Translations under genes and position numbers: made by a program
Assembly: GCA_007116585.1 (NCBI GenBank)
Contig: SKIE01000181.1
Span: 1 to 17,705 of the forward strand
Direction of reading: 5' to 3'
Length of the DNA stretch: 17,705 nt
Origin: Wenzhouxiangella sp.
GTDB lineage: Bacteria > Pseudomonadota > Gammaproteobacteria > Xanthomonadales > Wenzhouxiangellaceae
Notes under the pieces: model-generated
What the model was told of the DNA's origin: nothing
Database searches by the model: none
Seen by the model: the letters and a program-made list of their open reading frames with translations, nothing else
Shown here: in pieces, positions 7,804-15,057 of the stretch
Numbering within the stretch: the first letter of the stretch is position 1
Layout: every line of letters begins with the position of its first letter

Positions 7804-9465
7804 ATGCGTCAATGGTTCAAGAGCGGGGATCCCTGGATCTGGCTGATCGGTGGCGCAGTCAGCATCAGCCTGATCATGGTTATCGGTCTGCTGCTGCTGA
7901 TAGGCGTGCGCGGCCTGGGCCATTTCTGGCAGCCGCCCATCGTGGAGACCACGTTTCATGACGAGGGCCAGGAAATCGTGGTCCTGGGCACCATCCGATC
8001 GTCAGAAACCGTCACCGCGCAGGCCGTGCGCGAGGCCGGCTTTGATGTCCCGGCGGAACAGGATCTGGTCAATCGCTACCTGTTTCATCTCGGCAATCGC
8101 GATCTGACAGGTCGTGATTTCCAGTGGTTCGTCGGCGATTTTCTCGAGGAGTTTCGCTATCCCGAGGACGCCATCATGCTGGAGCGTCGGGAGTGGGGCA
8201 ATTTCTTCGGCTACCTGGTGGCGATCCGGCAGGATGATGAGATCATCGCCGAGGGCAAGGAGGCTTTCGCCGTGCTGCCCGAGCGCCTCGCGCGCAGCAA
8301 CAAGTTGGTCGCAGACACCATCCGCCTGGAGCGATATGACATCGGCCGGATCAATTTCGCGATCGAGCGCGAACGTCTGGGGCAGCGCCGCATCGAACTG
8401 GATGACAGTCTGAGCGGCGAGGAACAGGCTGAGCTAATCGCGGCCAGCGAGGCCGAGGTGGCGCGGCTGAACGCCGAGTACGACGTTTTGTTCCAAGAAC
8501 TGGAGCAGTTGCGCGCCAGTGCCAGACGTGACAGCCTGATCGCCCGGACCAGCGATGGCCGGGAAGTGACGATCAACCTGGGCGACGTGGTGCGCGCGAC
8601 CCGGGCCAACACCATGAGCGTGTCTGACAAGATGCGCGAGTACGGGGCCCGCTTCTGGGATTTCATGAGCGGCTATCCGCGTGAGGCCAATACCGAGGGC
8701 GGTATCTTCCCGGCCATTTTCGGCACCGTGATGATGGTCTTCATTATGTCCATCGTGGTGACACCCTTCGGTGTCCTGGCCGCCATTTACCTGCGCGAGT
8801 ACGCCAAGCAGGGGCCGGTTACCCGGATCGTTCGGATCTCGGTCAATAACCTGGCCGGTGTGCCGTCGATCGTTTTCGGCGTTTTCGGGCTGGGGTTTTT
8901 CATCTATTTCCTCGGCGGCAACATCGATCAGTTGTTCTTTCCCGAGCGCCTTCCGGCTCCAACCTTCGGTTCGCCGGGCCTGATCTGGGCCTCGCTGACC
9001 CTGGCCTTGCTGACCCTGCCGGTGGTGATCGTCTCGACCGAGGAGGGTCTGACCCGGATTCCAAAGGCCATGCGCGAGGGCTCGCTGGCGCTGGGCGCGA
9101 CCAAGGCCGAGACGTTGTGGAAGGTGATCGTGCCGGTCAGCACACCGGCCATGATGACCGGGCTGATTCTGGCCGTGGCAAGAGCGGCCGGGGAAGTGGC
9201 GCCGCTGATGCTGGTCGGGGTGGTCAAGCTTGCTCCCAACCTGCCGGTGGATGGGCAGTTCCCGTTCGTTCATCTGGAGCGACGCATCATGCATCTTGGC
9301 TTCCACATTTATGATGTCGGTTTCCAGAGCCCCAATGCAGAGGCGGCGCGGCCGCTGGTCTATGCCACGGCTCTTATCCTGGTCCTGCTGATCCTGGTCC
9401 TGAATCTGACCGCGATCGCCGTGCGCAACCGCCTGCGCGAGAAATACAAGAGCGAGAGCGACTAA
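7804..9465 (+). CDS. pstA: Phosphate ABC transporter permease PstA, long form
   Basis: At 553 residues it is almost twice E. coli PstA (about 296). TM1 is at about 12-36. A soluble insert of some 260 residues follows, with a charged helical segment (about 158-242, rich in E, R, L and A, heptad-like) that probably forms a coiled coil. The permease core resumes at about 300 (GGIFPAIFGTVMMVFIMS). The EAA coupling loop EGSLALGATKAETLWKV and the following ARAAGEVAPLML helix are present. It pairs with the equally enlarged PstC, and the two inserts probably pack together in the periplasm (inference). The ATG at 7804 follows GGGAG (7791-7795) by eight nt. The longer open frame from 7609 overlaps pstC and is not used. 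Confidence 0.92.
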   Translation: MRQWFKSGDPWIWLIGGAVSISLIMVIGLLLLIGVRGLGHFWQPPIVETTFHDEGQEIVVLGTIRSSETVTAQAVREAGFDVPAEQDLVNRYLFHLGNRDLTGRDFQWFVGDFLEEFRYPEDAIMLERREWGNFFGYLVAIRQDDEIIAEGKEAFAVLPERLARSNKLVADTIRLERYDIGRINFAIERERLGQRRIELDDSLSGEEQAELIAASEAEVARLNAEYDVLFQELEQLRASARRDSLIARTSDGREVTINLGDVVRATRANTMSVSDKMREYGARFWDFMSGYPREANTEGGIFPAIFGTVMMVFIMSIVVTPFGVLAAIYLREYAKQGPVTRIVRISVNNLAGVPSIVFGVFGLGFFIYFLGGNIDQLFFPERLPAPTFGSPGLIWASLTLALLTLPVVIVSTEEGLTRIPKAMREGSLALGATKAETLWKVIVPVSTPAMMTGLILAVARAAGEVAPLMLVGVVKLAPNLPVDGQFPFVHLERRIMHLGFHIYDVGFQSPNAEAARPLVYATALILVLLILVLNLTAIAVRNRLREKYKSESD

Positions 9466-9484
9466 CCGTTGATCGAGGCATCTC

Positions 9485-10327
9485 ATGAATGAATCCAACC
9501 AACCCAGTGCGCCCGGCGTTGCCGCGGGTATTCGAAATGCCCAGTCACGCAAGCGGCTGAGCCTGCGCAACGAGGAAGTGTCCATGCAGGTGCGTGACCT
9601 GAGCCTGTTCTACGGCAATGACCAGGCTTTGAAAAACATCAGTATGGACATCCCGCGCCGGCGCGTTACTGCCTTCATCGGGCCGTCTGGTTGTGGCAAG
9701 TCCACCCTGCTGCGCTGTTTTAACCGCATGAATGACCTGATCGATATCTGCCGCATCGAGGGCGAAATCCGGATTGATGACGAAGACATCTATCATCCGG
9801 CGGTGGACGTGCCCGAGCTTCGGCGCAAGGTCGGCATGGTATTCCAGAAGCCCAACCCGTTCCCGAAGTCGATTTACGAAAACATAGCCTATGGTTTGCG
9901 GTTGCAGGGCGTGAAGAACCGGCGCAAACTCGATGAAGTCGTGGAGAATTCCTTGAAGCGCGCGGCCTTGTGGGAGGAGGTTAAGGATCGTCTGGATGAC
10001 AACGCGTTTGGTCTGTCCGGCGGTCAGCAGCAGCGTCTGGTCATTGCCCGCGCTATTGCCATCGAACCCGAAGTGATTCTGCTTGACGAGCCCTGCTCGG
10101 CGCTGGATCCGATCTCGACGGCGAAGGTGGAAGAACTGATCATTGATCTCAAGGAAAGCTATACGATTGTCATCGTGACGCACAATATGCAGCAGGCTGC
10201 CCGTGTTTCTGATTTCACCGCCTACATGTATCTGGGCGAGTTGGTCGAGTACGATGACACAGCCAAGTTGTTCACCAATCCGGCAAAAAAAGCGACTGAG
10301 GATTACATCACCGGCCGTTATGGTTGA
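9485..10327 (+). CDS. pstB: Phosphate ABC transporter ATPase PstB
   Basis: A 280-residue ABC ATPase, very close to PstB throughout: Walker [10 protein letters not shown] (66-74), Q-loop [13 protein letters not shown], signature LSGGQQQR (177-184), Walker B VILLDEP (197-203), switch H233 in VTHNMQQAA, and the family C-terminus EDYITGRYG. It energises phosphate import through PstCA. It has about 33 extra N-terminal residues before [11 protein letters not shown] compared with E. coli. An internal ATG at 9584 could give the shorter form, but ATG 9485 has a GAGG ribosome site six nt upstream at 9475-9478, so the longer product is preferred. It is 19 nt downstream of pstA in the same operon. Confidence 0.96.
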   Translation: MNESNQPSAPGVAAGIRNAQSRKRLSLRNEEVSMQVRDLSLFYGNDQALKNISMDIPRRRVTAFIGPSGCGKSTLLRCFNRMNDLIDICRIEGEIRIDDEDIYHPAVDVPELRRKVGMVFQKPNPFPKSIYENIAYGLRLQGVKNRRKLDEVVENSLKRAALWEEVKDRLDDNAFGLSGGQQQRLVIARAIAIEPEVILLDEPCSALDPISTAKVEELIIDLKESYTIVIVTHNMQQAARVSDFTAYMYLGELVEYDDTAKLFTNPAKKATEDYITGRYG

Positions 10328-10384
10328 TGGTCCAGTGAACCTGAAGATGCCCTTATCGAGGCTTGCCAGCCAGCGGAGGCTGCA

Positions 10385-11110
10385 ATGATAGAAAAGTTTT
10401 TTGATCAGCACATTTCACGCCAGTTCAATCAGGAGCTGGAAAACCTGCGGCGCGACGTCATGAGCATGGGCGGTATGGCCGAGGAAATGGTGGCGAATGC
10501 CCTGGTCGCACTGCTGGAAGGCGATGTTGAACAGGCCGAGGCCGTGATTGCGGCAGACGACCGGGTCAACGATATGGAGAAACAGATTGACGAGGCCGCC
10601 ATGGAAATCCTCGCCCGGCGTCAGCCGACCGCCAGTGACCTGAGACTGGTCATGGCGATTGTGAAAACGGTTAATGATCTGGAGCGGGTTGGCGACGAAG
10701 CAGAAAAAATTGCGCGCCTGGCCATTCTGCTGGCCGATGTTGACCGGCCGCGCAATAACTATCACGAACTGGAAAATATGGCTGGCCTTGTCCGCAACAT
10801 GCTGCGGGACGCCCTGGACGGTTTTGCCCGCATGGTGCCCGAGGTCGCTGTCACCCTGTTTCGGGTCGATGAGAAGGTCGACGACGAGTACGAGGCGATC
10901 CTGCGTCAGTATTACACCTACATTGCCGAAGAGCCGCGCAGCACCAGTCGGGTAATAAATGCAATCTGGATTGCTCGCTCCTTGGAACGGGTCGGTGATC
11001 ATGCCAAGAACATCGGTGAGCATGTCTATTATCTGGTGGAGGGCAAGGACCTGCGCCATCTCCCGACCGACGAGAAGGAACGTACCATCCTGGACAAATC
11101 CGGCGATTGA
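10385..11110 (+). CDS. phoU: Phosphate-specific transport accessory protein PhoU
   Basis: A 241-residue all-helical protein of normal PhoU length, made of two repeated three-helix bundles. Each carries the conserved metal-binding type motif: NDLERVGDEAEKIA (97-110) and ARSLERVGDHAKNIGE (197-212). PhoU links Pst transport state to PhoR, keeping the regulon off when phosphate is plentiful and limiting Pst uptake. GGAGG at 10375-10379 is five nt before the ATG. It is the last gene of the + strand operon; no intrinsic terminator is visible downstream before the convergent minus-strand genes. Confidence 0.96.
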   Translation: MIEKFFDQHISRQFNQELENLRRDVMSMGGMAEEMVANALVALLEGDVEQAEAVIAADDRVNDMEKQIDEAAMEILARRQPTASDLRLVMAIVKTVNDLERVGDEAEKIARLAILLADVDRPRNNYHELENMAGLVRNMLRDALDGFARMVPEVAVTLFRVDEKVDDEYEAILRQYYTYIAEEPRSTSRVINAIWIARSLERVGDHAKNIGEHVYYLVEGKDLRHLPTDEKERTILDKSGD

Positions 11111-11140
11111 AAGTGCCGCATGGGCAGTGCAGTGCATGGG

Positions 11141-11296
11141 TCAAAGCAGGAAGCTGGCAGTAACCATGACCGCGCTTAACAGTCCAGCGCTCATGCCCGT
11201 CAGCGCGAGCAATTCCACGCTCACCCGACCCAGCACTTCTAGCGTTTGCTGCAGCCTGATGTGGCGCCTCGGGGCGCGATAACTTGCCTGGGCCAT
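11141..11296 (-). CDS. Small hydrophobic protein, 51 residues, unknown
   Basis: The minus strand has an ATG at 11296-11294, a strong Shine-Dalgarno GGAGAGG (11307-11301) four nt upstream, and a stop at 11143-11141. The product begins MAQASYRAPRRHIRLQQTLE: a basic N-terminal half. It ends with about 25 mostly non-polar residues (SVELLALTGMSAGLL then SAVMVTASFLL), one plausible membrane helix with the basic part in the cytoplasm (positive-inside rule). It lies 88 nt downstream of the aminotransferase gene on the same strand and may share its transcript. No family was recognised. The ribosome site, composition and structured leader argue that it is real, but the length alone would not. Confidence 0.5.
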   Translation of the reverse strand: MAQASYRAPRRHIRLQQTLEVLGRVSVELLALTGMSAGLLSAVMVTASFLL

Positions 11297-11297
11297 G

Positions 11298-11365
11298 GGG
11301 CCTCTCCGTGATGAAAACAGTCGTCATCACGAAGGAGACCATGAGTCCTTCTCAAAACATGAGAA
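11298..11365 (-). promoter_or_regulatory. Structured leader able to hide the ribosome site of the small hydrophobic protein
   Basis: In the minus-strand RNA three overlapping hairpins can form. The first is 11365-11360 with 11354-11349 (6 bp, TTCTCA/TGAGAA). The second is 11351-11346 with 11336-11331 (6 bp, GAAGGA/TCCTTC). The third is 11340-11324 with 11314-11298 (15 of 17 positions paired, two as U-G, 9-nt loop). The third has a 7-bp core GTGATGA/TCATCAC, and its outer part pairs the whole GGAGAGG ribosome site. First and second exclude each other, as do second and the outer part of third. This 1:2 / 2:3 / 3:4 layout is like a translation attenuator. Function is inferred. Confidence 0.45.
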
Positions 11366-11384
11366 TCCGCCGCTCGCCCGTGCT

Positions 11385-12887
11385 TCAGGCCGCTTGTTCC
11401 ACTGATTTCAGCGGGCCGTTGAGCAGTGCATCGCGGGTAGCGTCGACGATCAGATCCACCTCGGCACTGGTGATCCCGAACGGCGGGGTATAGCGCAGGG
11501 AGTTCTCGCCGCCGTGGATCACGTTGATACCGTGCATGCGCAGGTACTCTTCGGTTGATCCGGCGCCATAGGCCTTGTAGCGAGTGCTGTCGAGTTCCAC
11601 GGAGAACAGCAGGCCGGTGCCCTGAACCCGGATGATGCGTCCACCGAGCTCGTCTTTCATGCGGGCAAACTTTTCCAGGAACTCGTGGCCGCGGGCCACG
11701 ATGTTTTCGCGCAATTCCGGCGTGACCATGTTGAGAACCGTCACGCCAACGTCAAGCGCCCGTGGATTGGCAGTCATGGTGTTGCCGTAAATGCCCTTCC
11801 GATACAACGTTGCGGCGCGCTCGTTCATGGCCAGCACCGACAGCGGATACTGGCCTGCATTGAGTGCCTTGGAGTAGGTTTCCAGATCCGGCCCCGGCAG
11901 GCCTTCAAAGCCCGGATAGTCGACCAGAGACAGCGCCCCGGTGGCGCGCAAGCCGGCCTGGATGGAGTCCATCAGCAGCAGGGTGCCGTGCGCTTCGCTG
12001 AGCTCACGGGCCGCGGCGTAGAACTCAGGCTCCAGCGCCATGCCCGGATTGCCTTCGCCCATGACCGGCTCCATGAACACGGCTTCAAAAAACACGCCGT
12101 CGTCATCGGCCTGCCGAAAGGCCGCACGCAGATCCTCGACATGGTTCGGCCGCACCGTCGTCAGGCTGTCGTCATCGCGGAAAGAGGCCAGGTGACGGGC
12201 GTATCCGGAGCGGCTGGAGTCAGAATATCGCGCCGGCAGTTCGGTGCGGCCATGAAAGCCGCCGGTCAGCGACAGGCGACGGATTTGGTAGCCGGCTTTG
12301 GGTCCGCCGGGGTCGGTCATCTGCTTGGCGTTGACGTCGGCGATGCGACCGGCCACGGTGACCGACTCGGAGCCAGAGTTCATGCACAGGAAGCGGTCAA
12401 ACGGACACCCGTCGGGTCGGCGATGGCCGATCTCGCGGCGCAGCGTTTCGATCAGGCGAAGATGACTGAAGCTGGGAGTCATGACATTGGCCATGACGTG
12501 CGGCTGGTTCATGGCCTGGATCACGTTTTCTGGTGCATGGCCGAAACCGAGCATGCCGTAGCCGCCAGAGTCGTGCAGCACTGCCCCTTTGGCCGTCACG
12601 ATCCACGGCCCGCGTCCGGCCAGCGCAACGTAGGGTTTGACCGCATCGTCTGCATAGAAATTGACCAGGCCGGACTGCAGCGCATCGCGCTGATCGGCCT
12701 CGTCGGCCTTGATCAGCTCCGGGTAGGCCGACTGCCAGCACTGAACGACCCCCAACGCGTCTTCAACAGCCTGTTCCAGGCGCGAATCCAGACTCGCAAA
12801 CTGGTCGATAACCTCGTCGGCGAGGCCGCGGGTCAAGGGCTTGCCGCCAATCGAGCGCAGCGTCTGAAGTTTGTCGAGGATCGCCAT
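11385..12887 (-). CDS. Class III (fold-type I) PLP-dependent aminotransferase, substrate unknown
   Basis: A 500-residue protein with the class III aminotransferase core. Cofactor residues are recognisable: phosphate-loop NSGSES (170-175), stacking segment GGFHGRT (209-215), D307 and Q310 in LLLMDSIQAG for the pyridine ring, Schiff-base K340 in TYSKALNAGQ, and T370 in GNTMTANP. The small C-terminal domain has VQGTGLLFSVELD. Normal relatives (ornithine, GABA, acetylornithine enzymes) have D-E-x-Q-x-G; here the second residue is Ser. There is also an N-terminal extension of about 85 residues. It resembles a distinct uncharacterised subgroup rather than a named enzyme, so no gene symbol is given. 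GGGAG lies seven nt before the ATG. It may share a transcript with queG upstream and the small ORF downstream. Confidence 0.85.
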   Translation of the reverse strand: MAILDKLQTLRSIGGKPLTRGLADEVIDQFASLDSRLEQAVEDALGVVQCWQSAYPELIKADEADQRDALQSGLVNFYADDAVKPYVALAGRGPWIVTAKGAVLHDSGGYGMLGFGHAPENVIQAMNQPHVMANVMTPSFSHLRLIETLRREIGHRRPDGCPFDRFLCMNSGSESVTVAGRIADVNAKQMTDPGGPKAGYQIRRLSLTGGFHGRTELPARYSDSSRSGYARHLASFRDDDSLTTVRPNHVEDLRAAFRQADDDGVFFEAVFMEPVMGEGNPGMALEPEFYAAARELSEAHGTLLLMDSIQAGLRATGALSLVDYPGFEGLPGPDLETYSKALNAGQYPLSVLAMNERAATLYRKGIYGNTMTANPRALDVGVTVLNMVTPELRENIVARGHEFLEKFARMKDELGGRIIRVQGTGLLFSVELDSTRYKAYGAGSTEEYLRMHGINVIHGGENSLRYTPPFGITSAEVDLIVDATRDALLNGPLKSVEQAA

Positions 12888-12923
12888 GGCAGGTCTCCCG
12901 AAGATCGTTGTTGGAATATCGGC

Positions 12924-12929
12924 ATTCTA
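12924..12929 (-). promoter_or_regulatory. Possible -10 of the aminotransferase gene
   Basis: The minus strand reads TAGAAT (five of six matches to TATAAT) about 36 nt before the aminotransferase ATG. No convincing -35 is seen at 16-18 nt. It lies between the large inverted repeat and the gene, so the gene could be expressed without reading through the repeat. Weak evidence. Confidence 0.2.
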
Positions 12930-12971
12930 ACAAGAGGCTGCCTGCGGGACTTGGCAGTGGAGGGGCGGGCG

Positions 12972-13208
12972 GGACAGCTGCCAGGCTGACCTCCTTCAGT
13001 TCGACGTCTGGGAGCCTGCGCGGCAGAAGCCGTCCGGGCTGCAACGGCGCCCTCGCCATCGAGTGCGCCTATCGTCGAGCTTACATAGAGCGACTATGCG
13101 CGCTCTCCGATAAACACACTCAATGGCGATTGCATCCGTTTCGCCTCGAACGTTTCTACCGCGCAGGCTCCTAGCGAGGCCTTCAGGAGATCAGCCTGGC
13201 AACTGCCC
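12972..13208 (-). repeat. 237-bp imperfect inverted repeat (giant hairpin) between queG and the aminotransferase gene
   Basis: Nearly the whole intergenic region is one imperfect palindrome centred on 13091. Paired blocks from outside in are: 12972-12999 with 13181-13208 (23 of 28 identical); 13011-13028 with 13154-13171 (17 of 18, core GGAGCCTGCGCGG); a diverged block 13029-13052 with 13130-13153; 13053-13065 with 13117-13129 (12 of 13, TCGCCATCGAGTG); TATCG 13070-13074 with 13108-13112; GAGC 13077-13080 with 13102-13105; and CATAG 13084-13088 with 13094-13098, around loop AGCGA. Only a 2-nt length difference (13000-13010 against 13172-13180) breaks the register. There is no open frame of note and no T-run, so it is not a standard terminator. 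The minus strand is assigned because most arm differences keep G-U pairs only in that RNA. The remaining bases 12888-12971 hold a 5-bp hairpin (12938-12942 with 12953-12957) and the leader of the aminotransferase gene. Confidence 0.85.
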
Positions 13209-14297
13209 GGTGCTTTGGCCCTTGTTGTGCTGCTGCAGCGCCCAGGCGACGTGCTCGCGGACCAGAGCCGAAGGGTGGTCTGCCCGCGCCTGGAGCGTGG
13301 CGATCACGGCAGTTGTGGTGGGGGCATTGCCCAGGGCCACCGCAATATTTCTCAGCCAGCGCTCGTGGCCGATGCGGCGGATGGCGGTGCCTTCGGTTCG
13401 GGCCAGGAAAGTCGCCTCGTCCCAGCCGAACAGGTCGACCAGATCACCGGCGTCGAGATCCTTGCGCGGTTGGAAATCATCTTCGCCGCTGAACCGGGCG
13501 TAGCGGTTCCACGGGCAGACCATCTGGCAGTCGTCGCAGCCGTAGATCCGGTTGCCCATGGCGGCTCTGAACTCGACCGGAATTGATCCCTTCAATTCGA
13601 TGGTCAGGTAGGAAATGCAGCGCCGTGCGTCCAGCTGGTATGGGGCGATGATGGCCTGAGTAGGGCAGATATCGATGCAGCGCCGGCACGAGCCGCAGTG
13701 ATCGCGAACCGGCTCATCCGGCGGCAGGGTCAGATCGGTGTAGATCTCGCCCAGGAAAAACCATGATCCAGCGTGACGGTTGAGCAGATTGGTGTGCTTG
13801 CCGATCCAGCCCAGGCCGGCCTTCTCGGCCAGCGGTTTTTCCAGCACGGGTGCTGAGTCGGTAAAAACACGATATCCGAACGGTCCAACGGCTTGTTCAA
13901 TGCGCTGGGCCAGTTTTTTGAGCCGGCCGCGCATCACCTTGTGATAGTCACGCCCAACCGCATAGCGCGAAATGCAGGCCTTGTCAGGCTGCTTGATCAA
14001 TGTCTCCACTGGGGTGGCGCCTGGCGGCAGATAGTCCATGCGCGCCACAATCACTGAACATGTTCCGGGGCGCAGAAGTTCGGGTCGCGAGCGTTTGCGC
14101 CCGTGCGCGGCCATCCAGTCCATTTCGCCATGATGATCGGCCGCCAGCCAGGCGTCGAGACGGGCTTCGTAATCAGCCAGGTCAGTATCGGCGATACCAA
14201 TCTGGTCGAAACCCAATTGACGCCCCCAGTTGCGGATGTCGTCGACCAGGTCGCGGGACAGGCCGGCAATGTCTCCGGATGCGGTAGCTCGCTGCAT
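13191..14297 (-). CDS. queG: Epoxyqueuosine reductase QueG
   Basis: A 368-residue cobalamin-dependent iron-sulfur enzyme that makes the last step of queuosine in tRNA anticodon position 34. Visible features: the N-terminal LGFDQIGIAD strand, conserved FTDSAPVLEKPLAEKAGLGWIGKHTNLL with the proposed proton donor D147, a first [4Fe-4S] set C201-x2-C204-x2-C207-x3-C211, a second set C254-x2-C257-x3-C261 with C227, and a C-terminal HEAT-like helical pair (about 305-355) that holds tRNA. The last five codons (GQLPG) and the stop lie inside the arm of the large inverted repeat. The ATG at 14297 has no ribosome site at normal distance (AGGAG is 16 nt away), and TATACT lies six nt upstream, so a leaderless mRNA is possible. 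Confidence 0.95.
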   Translation of the reverse strand: MQRATASGDIAGLSRDLVDDIRNWGRQLGFDQIGIADTDLADYEARLDAWLAADHHGEMDWMAAHGRKRSRPELLRPGTCSVIVARMDYLPPGATPVETLIKQPDKACISRYAVGRDYHKVMRGRLKKLAQRIEQAVGPFGYRVFTDSAPVLEKPLAEKAGLGWIGKHTNLLNRHAGSWFFLGEIYTDLTLPPDEPVRDHCGSCRRCIDICPTQAIIAPYQLDARRCISYLTIELKGSIPVEFRAAMGNRIYGCDDCQMVCPWNRYARFSGEDDFQPRKDLDAGDLVDLFGWDEATFLARTEGTAIRRIGHERWLRNIAVALGNAPTTTAVIATLQARADHPSALVREHVAWALQQHNKGQSTGQLPG

Positions 14298-14303
14298 GAA
14301 TGC

Positions 14304-14309
14304 AGTATA
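14304..14309 (-). promoter_or_regulatory. Possible -10 (TATACT) for leaderless queG
   Basis: On the minus strand TATACT (five of six to TATAAT) is followed by six bases and then the queG ATG, so transcription would start at or next to the start codon. No clear -35 is present. The alternative is read-through from the lipoprotein gene 30 nt upstream. Confidence 0.35.
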
Positions 14310-14327
14310 TCTGGCTCCTGCTGAAGA

Positions 14328-14978
14328 CTAGACCGGGCCGCAATGAACGGCAATTCGGACTTCTTCCATGCGCGGGTCACTCAGTGTTTCAAGCATCGAA
14401 GTCTGGCCCAGCCGACCGATGAACGTGGCCTGATGGCCATCCGGATGCACGCGAATGCCAGGGAGCAGGTCATCCGCGCCGGCGCGTTGAGGCGGCTGGT
14501 CCATGGGGCGGGCGATCATGGCCGGGTCGGAAGGTGTCAGCCGGTGCAGCGTGTAGGTCCACATCTCGTCACCTTCGGGTAAGGTGAGCGTGATCACTTC
14601 CTGCTCATGAGCTGCGGCGGACCAGCTTTCTTCATGCGGGAGAATGCTGCGCTGAAACTGCAGGCTGGCGCTGCCCTGTTCCATCTCGAACCGGGGCCAG
14701 GCCGCGAAGCCGTGCGCCTCCCATGTCTGATCAGCTGTCGGCGGTTCCAGGCTGGCGCTGCAGTCCGAGAACATCGCTGCTTCGAGTATCTGGCCGCGAA
14801 ATTCAAGCCTGGCCCGTCCAGGGGCGGGCATGGCCAGGTTATGCACTGAGTCGCTGAACAGGCTGAAAGGCTGAGCGGCCTGGGGTGTGTTGGATTGCGC
14901 AGCAGAGCCGTCATCGGCCGAACTGCAGCCGAGCAGTGTGGCGGCGGTTAGCAATGCCAGTGATCGCGTTACTTGCAT
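14328..14978 (-). CDS. Putative lipoprotein of unknown function
   Basis: The product is 216 residues from the ATG at 14978-14976. It begins MQVTRSLALLTAATLLGCSS, a lipoprotein signal peptide with lipobox L-L-G-C and acylated C18. The next residues are SSADD; position +2 is Ser, which favours outer-membrane sorting in the E. coli rule. A low-complexity linker (about 22-37) leads to a compact domain of about 180 residues with two further cysteines, C73 and C213 four residues from the end, that could form a disulfide. No family was recognised. The frame is open further upstream to 15047, but that would bury the signal peptide, so the shorter start is chosen; its ribosome site (GGAA) is weak. queG begins 30 nt after the stop, so the two may be co-transcribed. 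Confidence 0.7.
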   Translation of the reverse strand: MQVTRSLALLTAATLLGCSSADDGSAAQSNTPQAAQPFSLFSDSVHNLAMPAPGRARLEFRGQILEAAMFSDCSASLEPPTADQTWEAHGFAAWPRFEMEQGSASLQFQRSILPHEESWSAAAHEQEVITLTLPEGDEMWTYTLHRLTPSDPAMIARPMDQPPQRAGADDLLPGIRVHPDGHQATFIGRLGQTSMLETLSDPRMEEVRIAVHCGPV

Positions 14979-15057
14979 GTCGTGTTTTTCCGGATGTCGT
15001 GAACGGTGATATTGCTCATTACGAAGTCTGCGCTGAAAGACGGCCATCGGGACGCAG

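Noticed and set aside
11118..11140. Direct repeat of GCATGGG after phoU
   Set aside because: Seven-base repeat, no further copies, no hairpin or T-run; no support for a function.
11685..12989. Long + strand open frame (434 codons) opposite the aminotransferase gene
   Set aside because: It is antisense to a protein with clear PLP-enzyme motifs, is rich in the residues expected from reading a GC-rich gene backwards, and matches no domain. Its last codons come from the inverted repeat.
13077..13087. GAGCTTACATA at the palindrome centre resembles part of the ERIC repeat of enterobacteria
   Set aside because: Only 11 bases match, the flanking ERIC arms are absent, and the arms seen here are unrelated. 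Treated as chance.
13053..13129. Inner palindrome considered as an integron attC site
   Set aside because: The required core ends (RYYYAAC and GTTRRRY) are missing and there is no integrase or cassette array.
12972..13208. Large palindrome considered as a bidirectional terminator
   Set aside because: It is much longer than an intrinsic terminator, has internal mismatches and no T-run on either side, and its flanking genes are co-directional, not convergent.
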